Assembly (NCBI RefSeq): GCF_028747205.1
Contig: NZ_CP112880.1
Span: forward strand, 4,154,001-4,218,000
Origin: Streptomyces sp. CA-278952
Lineage (GTDB): Bacteria > Actinomycetota > Actinomycetes > Streptomycetales > Streptomycetaceae
DNA length: 64,000 nucleotides
Direction: 5' to 3'
Positions within the stretch are counted from its first letter, which is position 1. Each line of letters opens with the position of its first letter. Shown here in pieces: positions 1 through 8,382 of this stretch. The notes under the pieces were generated by a model. It was not told where the DNA came from. It did not search any database and saw only the letters and a list, made by a program, of their open reading frames with translations. The translations under genes and the position numbers were made by a program.

Positions 1-876
1 CAGCAGCACCGGCGGGATGTCGGCCGGGTTCGTGGAGAGCCCGAAGAAGACGAAGAACACGGCGGCGAACAGGTCCCGCAGCGGGGTGAGCAGCTTGCGG
101 GCGCCCTCGGCGACCTCGCCGGAGAGCGCGATGCCGACGAGGAACGCGCCGACGGCCGCGGACACCTGGAGCTGCTGGGCGACTCCGGCGACGAGGACGG
201 TGAGGCCGAGGACGACCAGGAGCAGCATCTCCGGGTTGTCGGAGGAGACTGCGCGGCTGATCAGGCGGCCGTGGCGGAGCGCCAGGTAGAGGACGAACCC
301 GACGGCGCCGAGCGCGATCACGAGCGCGAGGCTGCCGCCGGCCAGGCTGACCCCGGCGAGCATGGCGGTGAGCAGCGGCAGGTACACCGCCATCGCCAGG
401 TCCTCCATGACGAGGACGCCGAGGATGACGGGTGTCTCGCGGTTGCCGAGCCGGCCGAGATCGGTCATGACCTTGGCGATCACCCCGGACGACGAGATCC
501 AGGTGACCCCGGCGAGCGCGACCGCGCCCACGGGGCCCCAACCGAGGATCAGGGCCGCGACGGCGCCGGGCGTCGCGTTGAGCACGAAGTCCACGGCGCC
601 GGACGGGTACTGCGTCTTCAGGCTGGTGACCAGCTCGGACGCGCTGTATTCGAGCCCCAGCAGGAGAAGCAGCAGGATGACGCCGATCTCGGCGCCCACC
701 GCGGTGAACTCTTCGCTGGCCTTGAGCGGAATCAGCCCGCCGTGTCCGAACGCCAGCCCGGCGAGGAGGTAGAGCGGGATCGGGGAGAGGCCTATCCGCC
801 CGGCGAACCGTCCCACGAGCCCCAGCCCGAGGATGACGGCTCCCAGCTCCACCAGCAACGCAGTCGTGTCATGCAC
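1..876 (-). CDS. Cation:proton antiporter (CPA2/Kef/KhtU type), 3' end outside window
   Basis: Inner-membrane monovalent cation/H+ exchanger; the first ~290 residues are visible and the C-terminus runs off the left edge. The translation is almost entirely hydrophobic helices and carries CPA2-type motifs: LLLLGLEYS around residue 70 and the conserved stretch WISSSGVIAKVMTDLG near residue 125. The GTG start at 876 is chosen because GGAGGG lies just upstream and it gives a normal N-terminus; the stop of the preceding TrkA-C gene is 2 bp away, so the two are translationally coupled. The pair resembles KhtT-KhtU: a membrane exchanger plus a cytosolic nucleotide/pH-sensing gate. Whether K+ or Na+ is exported cannot be read here. 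Confidence 0.88.
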   Translation of the reverse strand, partial: MHDTTALLVELGAVILGLGLVGRFAGRIGLSPIPLYLLAGLAFGHGGLIPLKASEEFTAVGAEIGVILLLLLLGLEYSASELVTSLKTQYPSGAVDFVLNATPGAVAALILGWGPVGAVALAGVTWISSSGVIAKVMTDLGRLGNRETPVILGVLVMEDLAMAVYLPLLTAMLAGVSLAGGSLALVIALGAVGFVLYLALRHGRLISRAVSSDNPEMLLLVVLGLTVLVAGVAQQLQVSAAVGAFLVGIALSGEVAEGARKLLTPLRDLFAAVFFVFFGLSTNPADIPPVLL

Positions 877-878
877 GG

Positions 879-1349
879 TCAGCCCTCCGCAATGATCTCG
901 GAGAGCGCGTCGACGCCCTCACGCGTACCGACGGCGACGAGTGTGTCCCCGATGGCCAGTCGAAAATCCGGTTCCGGCGACGGGTGCGCGCTGTGGGTGC
1001 GCAGCACCGCCACGATGGACGCCCCGGTCCGAGTCCGTGCCCGCGTCTCCCCCAGCAGCCGCCCGCCGTACGGGGAGCGGGACCCGAGCGGGATGTGCTC
1101 GGTGACGAGGTCGATGCCATCGGTCCGTACGGCGTCGATGGGCGCCGCATCGATGAGGTGCGCGAGCGCGGTGGCCTCGGACGTCGACAGAGGGACGGAG
1201 AGTTGGCACGAATCAGGATCGTCCTGTTCGTAGAACCCGATGAACCGGCGACCGTCGTTGTGGACGACGACCGAAATGTGCTGGCCCGTCTCGGTCGTGA
1301 AGTCGTACTGAGCACCCACTCCGGGCAGTGACGTGCGGCGGGTTCCCAT
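879..1349 (-). CDS. TrkA-C (RCK_C) regulatory subunit of the adjacent antiporter
   Basis: A 156-residue soluble protein, predicted to gate the antiporter encoded 2 bp downstream. The C-terminal half (about residues 75-150), with RLAIGDTLVAVGTREGVDAL, is a typical TrkA_C/RCK_C fold that binds nucleotides or ions; the N-terminal ~70 residues match the KhtT-like N-domain (YDFTTETGQHISVVVH). An ATG exists 12 codons upstream, but the ATG at 1349 has GGGAGGAAG at good spacing and starts the conserved region, so it is preferred. It is transcribed first, as expected for a KhtTU-like pair. Family placement is fairly sure; the ligand is unknown. Confidence 0.85.
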   Translation of the reverse strand: MGTRRTSLPGVGAQYDFTTETGQHISVVVHNDGRRFIGFYEQDDPDSCQLSVPLSTSEATALAHLIDAAPIDAVRTDGIDLVTEHIPLGSRSPYGGRLLGETRARTRTGASIVAVLRTHSAHPSPEPDFRLAIGDTLVAVGTREGVDALSEIIAEG

Positions 1350-1567
1350 GGCTTCCTCCCGAGACGTGCGGCGGTGCGCGCGCACTTGGCGATCTCTTTA
1401 TCCGGCCATGACCTTATCGGGCGGCGAAAATCCGCCTGGGGCCGCGGCCGGAAGCCGTACGGGCACGTATGACGGAGTGCTCCCACGAGCCACCGCCGTG
1501 GTCGGCCTCGCCGCCCTGGCCGAGAATCGCCCTGGTCGTTCGGTTCGCGTACGCGGGAGGGGATGGG

Positions 1568-1942
1568 CTACGTGCCGACCGAGCCCGCCGCCCGGCGGGC
1601 GGTGTCCACCAGACCCTGGAGCGCCGCGAGGTGCCGGGCCAGCGCCTGCCGCCCGGCGGGGGTGAGGGACAGCCAGGTCCGGGGCCGCTTGCCGACGTGC
1701 CCCTTGCGTACGTGGAGGTAGCCCGCGGCCTCCAGCGCGGAGGCGTTCTTGCTGAGGACCGAGTCGGAGACCCGGCACCCTTCGCGTACGGCAGCGAACT
1801 CGGCCTCGTCGCAGGCGGAGAGGAAGGCGACGAGGGTCAGCCGGGTCGGATGGTGGATGACTCCGTCCAGAGCGGGGGCCTCGTCCTGCGCGGCCCTGTC
1901 GTCTCGCGGGGGGCTCTCGCCCAGGGCAGCTCTGTCGCTCAC
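1568..1942 (-). CDS. Small winged-helix transcriptional repressor
   Basis: A 124-residue DNA-binding protein. Residues ~27-105 form a MarR/PadR-like winged helix: HHPTRLTLVAFLSACDEAEF (helices 1-2), VSDSVLSKNASALEAAGYL (recognition helix), then the wing VRKGHVGKRPRTWLSLTPAG. This single-domain type usually sits beside a membrane protein and autoregulates. Here it overlaps the upstream membrane-protein gene by 4 bp, so both form one operon. The perfect ACTTTCC-type palindromes at 2531-2555, in front of the operon, are the obvious candidate operator. The effector or signal is unknown. Confidence 0.85.
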   Translation of the reverse strand: MSDRAALGESPPRDDRAAQDEAPALDGVIHHPTRLTLVAFLSACDEAEFAAVREGCRVSDSVLSKNASALEAAGYLHVRKGHVGKRPRTWLSLTPAGRQALARHLAALQGLVDTARRAAGSVGT

Positions 1943-2478
1943 GCGAGCCTCCGCAGGGCCCGCCGGACGGAGGCGTTACGGGCGAGGCAAGCGCCCCAGA
2001 CGCCGATCCCCCATACGCCGAACACGCCGATCCGGGTGGCAGATTGGCCTGCGCCGGCCGCCCAGCAGACGAGCCCCGCGATCGCTCCGGCCGCGAAGAC
2101 GGCGGGCAGCACGACCCGGCTCCGCCGCAGGCGCGAGGACCAGGACCGCGCCACCAGAACCACGGCCCCCCGTCGGGCGGCCCGCGCGAGCGCGACGACG
2201 ACGCCGAGCCCGAGCACCGAAACGAGCAGCGCGATCACCGTCGCGACTCCGCCCCGGCCGTCGCTCCAGGCCCGCACTACGCTCGGCCCCACCAGGCAGA
2301 CCGCGGCGGCCGGCCCGTACCAGGCAGGCGTCAGCCCCGCCCGGAGCCCGGCCCGCTCCTGCGCCAGCCGCACGTCGCTCAGCGCACCGGCCGCGTACTC
2401 GGCCGAGGCGACGGGGCGCTCGCCCGCGTCCTCCTGCGACGGCGACGGCGACGGCGACGAGGGCGTGGGCATGGACAT
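1939..2478 (-). CDS. Membrane protein partnered with winged-helix repressor
   Basis: About 179 residues. A Ser/Pro-rich cytosolic N-terminus is followed by four hydrophobic helices in two pairs: GPAAAVCLVGPSVV, then VATVIALLVSVLGLGVVVAL, then VVLPAVFAAGAIAGLVCWAA, then IGVFGVWGIGVWGACLA. The ATG at 2478 is preferred to one 14 codons upstream because it has GGAAGG at 7-nt spacing. First gene of a two-gene operon (4-bp overlap with the repressor). The arrangement of an integral membrane protein plus small wHTH regulator is common in Streptomyces, but its physiological role is not established; I do not assign a transport substrate. Confidence 0.75.
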   Translation of the reverse strand: MSMPTPSSPSPSPSQEDAGERPVASAEYAAGALSDVRLAQERAGLRAGLTPAWYGPAAAVCLVGPSVVRAWSDGRGGVATVIALLVSVLGLGVVVALARAARRGAVVLVARSWSSRLRRSRVVLPAVFAAGAIAGLVCWAAGAGQSATRIGVFGVWGIGVWGACLARNASVRRALRRLA

Positions 2479-2530
2479 GCGGGGACCTTCCGGGAGCACG
2501 GGTGACCTGCAGATGTTCATGATGACATCT

Positions 2531-2555
2531 ACTTTCCCCCAGGGAAAGTACTTTC
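2531..2555 (-). promoter_or_regulatory. Overlapping palindromic operators upstream of wHTH/membrane operon
   Basis: Two overlapping dyads: ACTTTCCC-CCA-GGGAAAGT (2531-2549, perfect 8-bp arms) and the perfect 12-mer GAAAGTACTTTC (2544-2555). They lie 53-77 bp upstream of the chosen start at 2478. AT-rich dyads are rare in this GC-rich DNA, so a binding site for the repressor encoded at 1568-1942 is inferred. Confidence 0.6.
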
Positions 2556-2604
2556 TTCAGTGACGCGGCGCCTCCCATCGGGGCCGCCCGGCCGCAGCAG
2601 CCGC

Positions 2605-3159
2605 TCAGGTCCGCGCGGAGAGCACGGGCGCGAGCAGCTCCAGGGCGTCCTTCCAGGGGAAGGGAGCCGCCTCACCGGACTTGGGCGTGTGCGGGGTGTG
2701 GGGGCTGACGAGGACGCCCATGCCGCGCAGCCTCCGCAGGCTCTCGGCGTACGCGGGATGCGCGGCGAGGGAAGAGTTCACGGCCGGGAGTACGACGGTG
2801 GGGACGCCGAGGCCGTACGCCTCGCAGAGGATGCCGAGGGCCAGGGTGTCCGAGATCCCGGCCGCCCACTTGTTGACGGTGTTGAACGTGGCGGGCGCGA
2901 CGGCGATGGCGTCCGGGTCGGGCAGCGGGCGTGGTTCTCCGGGGGAGCGCCAGGCGGAGCGGACCGGGTATCCGGTCCGCGCCTCGACGGCCGCCGCGTC
3001 GAGGAAGCCGAGCCCCTGCGGGGTGGCGACGACGCCGACGTCCCAGCCGGCGTCCTGCGCCGCGACGAAGAGCCGGTCGACGTCACGGGCGACGCCGGCC
3101 GCGCAGACGATGACGTACAAGAACGGCTTCCGGGCCGGCCGGTCGGGCTGATCGCTCAT
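2605..3159 (-). CDS. HFCD-family flavoprotein (PPC decarboxylase-like)
   Basis: A 184-residue protein of the flavoprotein superfamily that includes phosphopantothenoylcysteine decarboxylase and peptidyl-cysteine decarboxylases such as EpiD. The N-terminus LYVIVCAAGVARDVDRL supplies the FMN-binding start of the Rossmann fold. The stretch IAVAPATFNTVNKWAAGISD carries the PAT-N-x-x-N-K signature of the family (about residues 88-106), followed by the substrate-side loop ILCEAYGLGVPTVVLPAVN. It is a lone copy with no CoaB domain and no RiPP precursor next to it, so it is probably not the housekeeping Dfp. Substrate unknown. Confidence 0.8.
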   Translation of the reverse strand: MSDQPDRPARKPFLYVIVCAAGVARDVDRLFVAAQDAGWDVGVVATPQGLGFLDAAAVEARTGYPVRSAWRSPGEPRPLPDPDAIAVAPATFNTVNKWAAGISDTLALGILCEAYGLGVPTVVLPAVNSSLAAHPAYAESLRRLRGMGVLVSPHTPHTPKSGEAAPFPWKDALELLAPVLSART

Positions 3160-3332
3160 GGGCTCCCCTGTTGATCGCTGAGGCGGTGCGGCTCAGCAGC
3201 GTACGGGGGGTGCGGACGGCGATAGTGAGGGAGAGGCCTGCGGACGCGACCGCCGTACCGATGAGTTGAGGCGGCGATCCCGGTCTCACAACGGAGTACC
3301 CCCAGAGCACGGAACACAGGAGGACGGACGGC

Positions 3333-3977
3333 ATGACTCAGCTTCTGCGAGTTCAGAACTTCACGGTGTCGAGCGACGGCATCGCCGCCGGTGAGGACCA
3401 GACGCTGGAGCGGCCGTTCGGCCACGTCGACCCGGGCCGGCTCTTCTCCTGGGCGGGCGCCACGGCGAGCTGGCCGAACCGCACCGATCCCGGCGGGAGT
3501 CGTGGCCTGGACGACTACTTCACGCGGGACTTCGCGCAGAACATCGGGGCGGAGATCATGGGCCGCAACAAGTTCGGCCCGCAGCGGGGCCCGTGGGAGA
3601 ACCACGATTGGCAGGGCTGGTGGGGCGACGAACCTCCGTTCCACACACCGGTGTTCGTGATGACCCACCACACGCGCCCTTCGGTCACGCTCTCCGACAC
3701 CACGTTCCACTTCGTCGACGCCGACCCGGCGGCGGTGCTGGACCGGGCGCGGGAGGCGGCGGGCGGCAAGGACGTCCGGCTCGGCGGCGGCGTCACCACG
3801 ATCCGCGAGTTCCTCGACGCCGACCTGATCGACACCCTGCACGTCGCGGTCGCCCCGGTGAAACTGGGCACCGGCCTGCACCTGTGGGACTCACCGGACG
3901 ACCTGCGCGACCGCTACCACCTGGACGTCGTCCCGAGCCCGAGCGGCATGACGCATCACCTGTTCTGGCGGAAGTGA
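3333..3977 (+). CDS. Dihydrofolate-reductase-like / RibD C-terminal family reductase
   Basis: A 214-residue NADPH-dependent reductase-like protein. It shows the RibD_C/DHFR-like pattern: EIMGRNKFGP (about residues 75-84), a His/Trp-rich loop, VFVMTHHTRP, the NADPH-binding glycine cluster DVRLGGGVTTIREFLDADLI (about 148-167) and the terminal strand DTLHVAVAPVKLGTGLHLW. AGGAGG lies 9 nt upstream of the ATG, which fixes the start. Monocistronic, divergent from the flavoprotein gene. These proteins are widespread single-gene reductases; involvement in folate or riboflavin synthesis is not implied. Confidence 0.85.
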   Translation: MTQLLRVQNFTVSSDGIAAGEDQTLERPFGHVDPGRLFSWAGATASWPNRTDPGGSRGLDDYFTRDFAQNIGAEIMGRNKFGPQRGPWENHDWQGWWGDEPPFHTPVFVMTHHTRPSVTLSDTTFHFVDADPAAVLDRAREAAGGKDVRLGGGVTTIREFLDADLIDTLHVAVAPVKLGTGLHLWDSPDDLRDRYHLDVVPSPSGMTHHLFWRK

Positions 3978-4130
3978 CGGCGAGGGTCGGCCGAATCCAC
4001 GAAGTGCGGGGCGGAGCCGTCGGGGATCGTGGAGAGTCGTTTGCGTAGTCGTCCGGGTGCGCAGAGGTACGGAGCGTACCCGGGCACAGCGTGCTGCCCA
4101 CCCGCAGCCACCCCGAAAAGGACTTCTGCC

Positions 4131-4670
4131 ATGTCGCTCTTCGAACCTCGACACGCTCCCGCCGGCGATGTGGGCGCGGCGCTCATGCTGATCGACTCCC
4201 GGCTCAGGACCGTCCACGCGGGCAAGAGCGGGACCGACCCCGAACAGGAGCAGCTGATCCAGCAACTGCTCTCGTCACTCGGCCCGGAGGGCATCGACGA
4301 CGTGCGGGACGGAACATGCACGCTCATCTACCTGTACATGAAGTGGCTCCGGGAGGCCCACGAGGCGCACGAGAAGGACGTCGTCGAATACGTGGTGCCG
4401 ACTCTCGTCACCTCCCTGAAGATGCTGCCGAGGAGCGTCCCGCCCGAGGCCGTGCCCACGATGGCGGGCCTGGCCATTGCGGCTGCCACCGGCCTGAGCC
4501 CCACCCTCTGGCGCAAGCAGTACGGCGACTGGACGGAAGCGGAACTGACCCCGCTGGAGGCGACGGCGTTCCTGCTCGCCGAACACATCAACCGCATGAC
4601 GGGCGACCAGAACTTCGCGACCTGCATGATCACGGAGGCGCTGACGCAGGTGGAGTCGGGGGCGGAGTAG
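4131..4670 (+). CDS. Hypothetical helical protein
   Basis: About 179 residues from the ATG at 4131, which is preceded by AAAAGGA; an upstream in-frame ATG at 4029 would add 34 residues of non-coding-looking sequence. The protein is acidic and predicted mostly helical with no signal peptide or membrane segment (for example MLIDSRLRTVHAGKSGTDP and the long helices around TLIYLYMKWLREAHEAHEKD). I do not recognise the family. It ends just before the breakpoint of a truncated HAD gene on the other strand, at the edge of a variable stretch. Confidence 0.65.
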   Translation: MSLFEPRHAPAGDVGAALMLIDSRLRTVHAGKSGTDPEQEQLIQQLLSSLGPEGIDDVRDGTCTLIYLYMKWLREAHEAHEKDVVEYVVPTLVTSLKMLPRSVPPEAVPTMAGLAIAAATGLSPTLWRKQYGDWTEAELTPLEATAFLLAEHINRMTGDQNFATCMITEALTQVESGAE

Positions 4671-4739
4671 GGGGGCGAGGAATGGCGCTGCGGGGCCTTG
4701 GAGGAAACCAGTCCGGGCCTCGCAGCCCCGGCCGTTCAG

Positions 4740-4892
4740 GCGGACCGGGGGGGCGTCGTCGAAAAAGAAGCCGTGTTCGCGGTAGCCGGGCGGGCAGGCC
4801 GGGGCGGCGAAGGGGTTCAGTACGCCGTCCACGTCCAGGAGGAGCAGCGGACGCGGAGGATGCGCCCCGGGTGTGTGGTCGTCGTCGCGCAT
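4740..4892 (-). pseudogene. 5' fragment of a HAD-superfamily phosphatase gene
   Basis: From the ATG at 4892 the frame encodes RPLLLLDVDGVLNPFAAP and goes on to PPVRLN, an excellent match to the start of a Streptomyces HAD-like hydrolase (motif I DVDGVL with the two catalytic Asp). After about 50 codons the similarity stops and the frame runs on into sequence antisense to the neighbouring gene. Motifs II-IV, which need a further ~120 residues, are absent. This is therefore a truncated remnant with its breakpoint near 4740, not an active enzyme. Confidence 0.65.
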
Positions 4893-5087
4893 GCGCCCAC
4901 GGAATCAGCAAGTCACCTGGTCGGGTGGGGTGTTCCACCTTTTTGGTCCTCGCGCCTTCGCGGCTGCGGTACCGTAATCGCGTCATCACGCTCTGTGTGT
5001 TCCCGCGCATGGGGCGGCCCCCGGTGGTGTTCACAGCACCGATCCGAGGGCCTTCACCCAACTAGTGGAAGAACAGGTCCCACCGGG

Positions 5088-6239
5088 ATGCTTTGGCATG
5101 CTATCGCGCCGTCTCGGCGCTACACGAAGGCTTCGCACGACGTCGTGCGTCATCCGCGTCTGTGCAGTGACGCGAAGGTTCTGATTCTTTACGTTCAGGG
5201 GTTGCCGGACGGCGGCACGGATCTGGCGTTGTCCGAGCATGCCCGGAAGCTGGGCATCAAGGGGCGGGCGTACCAGCGGGCCAAGAAGGAGCTGGTCATG
5301 TGCGGATTCGTGCATGAGCGGAAGGTCCGCGGAGAGCGGGGACATTGGGCGACACAACAGGTGTTCGCCAACGTGCCGTTGGCCGAGGCCGAGGTCCTGG
5401 GGCTGTGGTGCGACGCGGGTATCGATGCCGGTGACGCCTCGCCTCCGAGTGCGCGGTTTCCGACCGTCGGTCAGCCGAGGGGTCGGGCCGTCGGTCATCA
5501 ACTACCGGTAGACGAAGAACGGGAGAAGAACTCTTCCCACCCACCCACCGAAGCCCCGGACGCGAACGCGGCACAGGTGGTGGAACCGCTGCTGACCGCC
5601 GAAGAAGTCGAAGCCGAACGGGTGTTGTTGTCGCTGCGGCATACGAGCCACGGGCTCCGCCTCGGTGTCGCCGAGGCTCGTTCGCTCCTCGCGCAGACGG
5701 TGGAGTGGCTGCGGCGAGGGGTCTCCGGGGGTGAGTTGCGCCGTGTGCTGAGCAGCGATCTGCCGCAGGACGGGGTCCGGTGCGCCGTGGGGTTCCTGCG
5801 GCACAGGCTGGAGCAGAAGCTGCCCGAAGCCGTCGTCTCCGTACCCGACGCCGAACCGGTGCGTGCGCCCTCGGACCCGCCGCCCCCGTCCCCGCCTGCC
5901 GTCCCCCAGTACGTCGCACCCCTCGTCACCTGCGCCGGACCCGGGACCGAGCATGTCTTCCGGGCCATGGCCGAGGAGACCGAGTGCCCGGACTGCCAGC
6001 AGGCCGCCGCCTGGGCCCGCTGGGCCGAGCGCCGGGCCGCGGACCTCGGCGTCGACCTCGCCGACGACGCGGCGGCCGCCGTGGAGGCCGGGCGCGATCC
6101 GGACGGGTGGCGGGGGCGGCTCGCAGCGGCTGCGGCTGCTGCGGGGGTGCCCGGGGGAGCTGGTGCTGCCGACGGGGCAAGAACTGTGTGCGAGCAGGCA
6201 CGTAGTGGTCTGCGTTCGGAGCCAGTCAGGGGTGCGTAG
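5088..6239 (+). CDS. Helix-turn-helix domain protein, actinobacterial replication/plasmid-regulator-like
   Basis: A 383-residue protein. Residues ~10-100 form a winged helix: SHDVVRHPRLCSDAKVLILY, LALSEHARKLGIKGRAYQRA and a wing ending in ATQQVFANVPLAEAEVLG, a pattern common in Streptomyces proteins annotated only as HTH domain-containing. A linker of ~70 residues, a conserved middle (LRRGVSGGELRRVLSSDLPQ) and a CPDCQ motif near residue 305 follow; the C-terminal 60 residues are Ala/Asp-rich. The start at 5088 is the first ATG of the conserved region, although the frame is open 390 bp further upstream and no strong ribosome-binding site is seen. Flanked by two gene remnants, which suggests a turnover-prone locus. 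Confidence 0.7.
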   Translation: MLWHAIAPSRRYTKASHDVVRHPRLCSDAKVLILYVQGLPDGGTDLALSEHARKLGIKGRAYQRAKKELVMCGFVHERKVRGERGHWATQQVFANVPLAEAEVLGLWCDAGIDAGDASPPSARFPTVGQPRGRAVGHQLPVDEEREKNSSHPPTEAPDANAAQVVEPLLTAEEVEAERVLLSLRHTSHGLRLGVAEARSLLAQTVEWLRRGVSGGELRRVLSSDLPQDGVRCAVGFLRHRLEQKLPEAVVSVPDAEPVRAPSDPPPPSPPAVPQYVAPLVTCAGPGTEHVFRAMAEETECPDCQQAAAWARWAERRAADLGVDLADDAAAAVEAGRDPDGWRGRLAAAAAAAGVPGGAGAADGARTVCEQARSGLRSEPVRGA

Positions 6240-6315
6240 CCGAGGGCCTGGCCTGACCCCATGCGTTCAAGAAGGCCCAGGGGCACAGCGGAGCAGCCCC
6301 GGGGCAAGGGCACGG

Positions 6316-6444
6316 TCAGCGGCCCGGCGAGCGGGGAACCTCCCAGTCGCAGATGTCCGCGATGAATTCCTGGTAGGAACGATTCGACCCCGTGGGCTTC
6401 CGTGCAGCGTAGACCGTGCGGCTGACACCCTCGATCGTGCCAAG
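6316..6444 (-). pseudogene. Possible 3' remnant of an unrecognised gene
   Basis: On the minus strand a coding-looking segment of ~42 codons (SRTVYAARKPTGSNRSYQEF, then IADICDWEVPRS) ends in TGA at 6316. Upstream it enters a C-rich stretch next to the cbiD stop with no plausible start. Codon choice and the terminal motif look like a genuine C-terminus whose 5' part has been lost. The family is not recognised and the call is tentative. Confidence 0.3.
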
Positions 6445-6461
6445 CGTCGGTGCCCGTTGCC

Positions 6462-7583
6462 CTACCCCCGCCCCACCACCACCCCCGCCCGGTCGATGCA
6501 GATCACGTCGACCGCGACCGGCGCGCCCCGTAGCACCGCCAGGGCCTCGTCGCGGGCTCGGGCGGCGACCAGGTCGCCGAGGGGGACGCCCGCCGCTTCG
6601 CAGAGGCGCAGGGCCTCCAGGCCCGTGTTGGCGGTGGTGATCCGGGAAGCCAGCTCCTCGTTCGCCCCGCCCGTCCGGGCCAGCTCGGCCAGGAAGGGCT
6701 TGTCGACCTGGGAGCGGGCCGAGTGGAGGTCCAGGTGGCCCGCCGCCAGTTTGGAGAGCTTGGCGAAGCCGCCGCAGATCGTGAGGCGGGCGACGGGATG
6801 CCGGCGTACGTATTTCAGGACCGCGCCCGCGAAGTCGCCCATGTCCAGCAGCGCGATGTCCGGCAGGCCGTACTCCGACACCACCGTCCTCTCCGACGTC
6901 GAGCCCGTGCAGCCCGCCACATGGGCCAGGCCCGCCGCCCTCGCCACGTCCACGCCCCGGCGGATCGAGTCGATCCACGCCGAGCAGGAGTACGGGACCA
7001 CCACCCCCGTCGTGCCCAGGATCGACAGGCCGCCCAGGATGCCGAGCCGGCCGTTCCACGTCGAGCGGGCGATCTCCTCGCCGTGGTCGACCGAGACCGT
7101 GATCTCCACGTCCCCCGTCCCGCCGTGCTCCGCCGCCACCCGCTCCACATGCTCGCGCATCAGCCGGCGCGGGACCGGGTTCACCGCGGGCTCACCGACG
7201 TCCAGCGGCAGGCCGGGGAGGGTGACCGTGCCCACGCCCGGGCCCGCCCGGAACACCACACCGGAACCGGGCGGCAGTCTCCGTACGGTCGACCGGACCA
7301 GCGCCCCGTGCGTCACGTCCGGGTCGTCGCCCGCGTCCTTCACCACTCCGGCCGTCGCCACCGCCTCACCCGGCCCGGCCGTCAGCTCCTCCACCGCCAG
7401 CGCGAACGCCGGTGTCTGGCCCTTCGGCAGGGTGATGGTCACCGGGTCCGGGAAGTCGCCGGTCAGCAGCGCCGTGTACGCGGCCGTCGTCGCCGCCGTC
7501 GCACAGGCCCCGGTCGTCCAGCCGGGGCGCAGGCCGGTGTGTTTGAGTTGGGCACTGCGACCGCCCCGCGCCTCAGCGTTCAT
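6462..7583 (-). CDS. cbiD: Cobalt-precorrin-5B (C1)-methyltransferase CbiD
   Basis: A 373-residue enzyme that methylates C1 of the corrin ring using SAM. The diagnostic N-terminal signature LRPGWTTGACATAATTAAY is present at about residues 18-36, followed by VTITLPKGQTPAFAL, TVTLPGLPLDVGEPAVNPVPR and the glycine-rich LGILGGLSILGTTGVVVPYS. Length is normal. The ATG start at 7583 lies only 16 bp from the divergent cobK start, so its promoter must overlap cobK or the shared spacer. CbiD belongs to the anaerobic-type pathway yet sits with aerobic-type CobG and CobN. Confidence 0.95.
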   Translation of the reverse strand: MNAEARGGRSAQLKHTGLRPGWTTGACATAATTAAYTALLTGDFPDPVTITLPKGQTPAFALAVEELTAGPGEAVATAGVVKDAGDDPDVTHGALVRSTVRRLPPGSGVVFRAGPGVGTVTLPGLPLDVGEPAVNPVPRRLMREHVERVAAEHGGTGDVEITVSVDHGEEIARSTWNGRLGILGGLSILGTTGVVVPYSCSAWIDSIRRGVDVARAAGLAHVAGCTGSTSERTVVSEYGLPDIALLDMGDFAGAVLKYVRRHPVARLTICGGFAKLSKLAAGHLDLHSARSQVDKPFLAELARTGGANEELASRITTANTGLEALRLCEAAGVPLGDLVAARARDEALAVLRGAPVAVDVICIDRAGVVVGRG

Positions 7584-7599
7584 GAGAGAGTCCGTTTCG

Positions 7600-8382
7600 A
7601 TGCTGCGTGTTCTGCCTGTTCTGCCTGTGCATGTGCTTCTTCTGGGGGGTACGACCGAGGCGCGCCGGCTGGCCGAGCACCTGGTCGCCCATGACCCGGA
7701 GGTCCGGGTCACCACCTCGCTCGCCGGGCGGGTCTCCGCTCCCCGGCTTCCGCCCGGTGACGTGCGTGTCGGCGGGTTCGGGGGGCCCGAGGGGCTCGCC
7801 GCCTGGGTGCGTGAGCACGGTGTGGACCTCCTCGTCGATGCCACCCACCCCTTCGCCGCGACCATGAGCCGGAACGCGGCCGAGGCCGCCGCACAAACCC
7901 ATGTTCCTCTCCTCGCCCTCCGCAGGCCCGGCTGGGTCGCCCAGGACGGTGACCGCTGGCACATCGCCGGATCGCTCGCCGAGGCCGCCGAGCTGCTGCC
8001 CGCACTCGGCGAGCGGGTCTTCCTCACCACCGGGCGGATGGGGCTCGCCGCCTTCGCGGGAACGGGACTCGACGCGTTGTGGTTCCTCGTGCGGTCCGTC
8101 GACGCGCCGGAGCCGCCCTGTCCGGCCCGGATGGAGGTGCTGCTCGACCGGGGGCCGTTCGATCTCCCCGGGGAGCTCGATCTCATCCGCCGCCATCGGA
8201 TCGATGTGCTCGTCACCAAGGACAGCGGCGGGGACGCCACCGCCCCCAAGCTCACCGCCGCCCGTGAAGCCGGGATTCCCGTCGTCGTCGTCCGGCGGCC
8301 ACCGGTACCGGAAGGGGTGCCGGTGGCCCGTACGCCCGACGAGGCCGCCGAGTGGGTGCGCCGGCTCTACGCCTCCGGGTAG
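7600..8382 (+). CDS. cobK: Precorrin-6A reductase CobK/CbiJ
   Basis: A 260-residue NADPH-dependent reductase of the corrin ring. It begins with the typical VHVLLLGGTTEARRLAEHL, continues with LVDATHPFAATMSRNA (about residues 85-100), VFLTTGRMGLAAFA and the C-terminal VLVTKDSGGDATAPKLTAAR, all conserved in CobK/CbiJ. The ATG at 7600 is preceded by AGAGAG; a GTG nine codons in (7627) is an alternative just before the conserved core. The gene is inverted relative to its neighbours: divergent from cbiD by 16 bp, and its 3' end overlaps the 3' end of the cobI-cobJ fusion by 16 bp. Confidence 0.92.
   Translation: MLRVLPVLPVHVLLLGGTTEARRLAEHLVAHDPEVRVTTSLAGRVSAPRLPPGDVRVGGFGGPEGLAAWVREHGVDLLVDATHPFAATMSRNAAEAAAQTHVPLLALRRPGWVAQDGDRWHIAGSLAEAAELLPALGERVFLTTGRMGLAAFAGTGLDALWFLVRSVDAPEPPCPARMEVLLDRGPFDLPGELDLIRRHRIDVLVTKDSGGDATAPKLTAAREAGIPVVVVRRPPVPEGVPVARTPDEAAEWVRRLYASG

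Noticed and set aside
4275..4892. Full 205-codon HAD-like frame
   Set aside because: Only the first ~50 codons look like a HAD protein; the rest is antisense to a better-supported gene and lacks HAD motifs II-IV.
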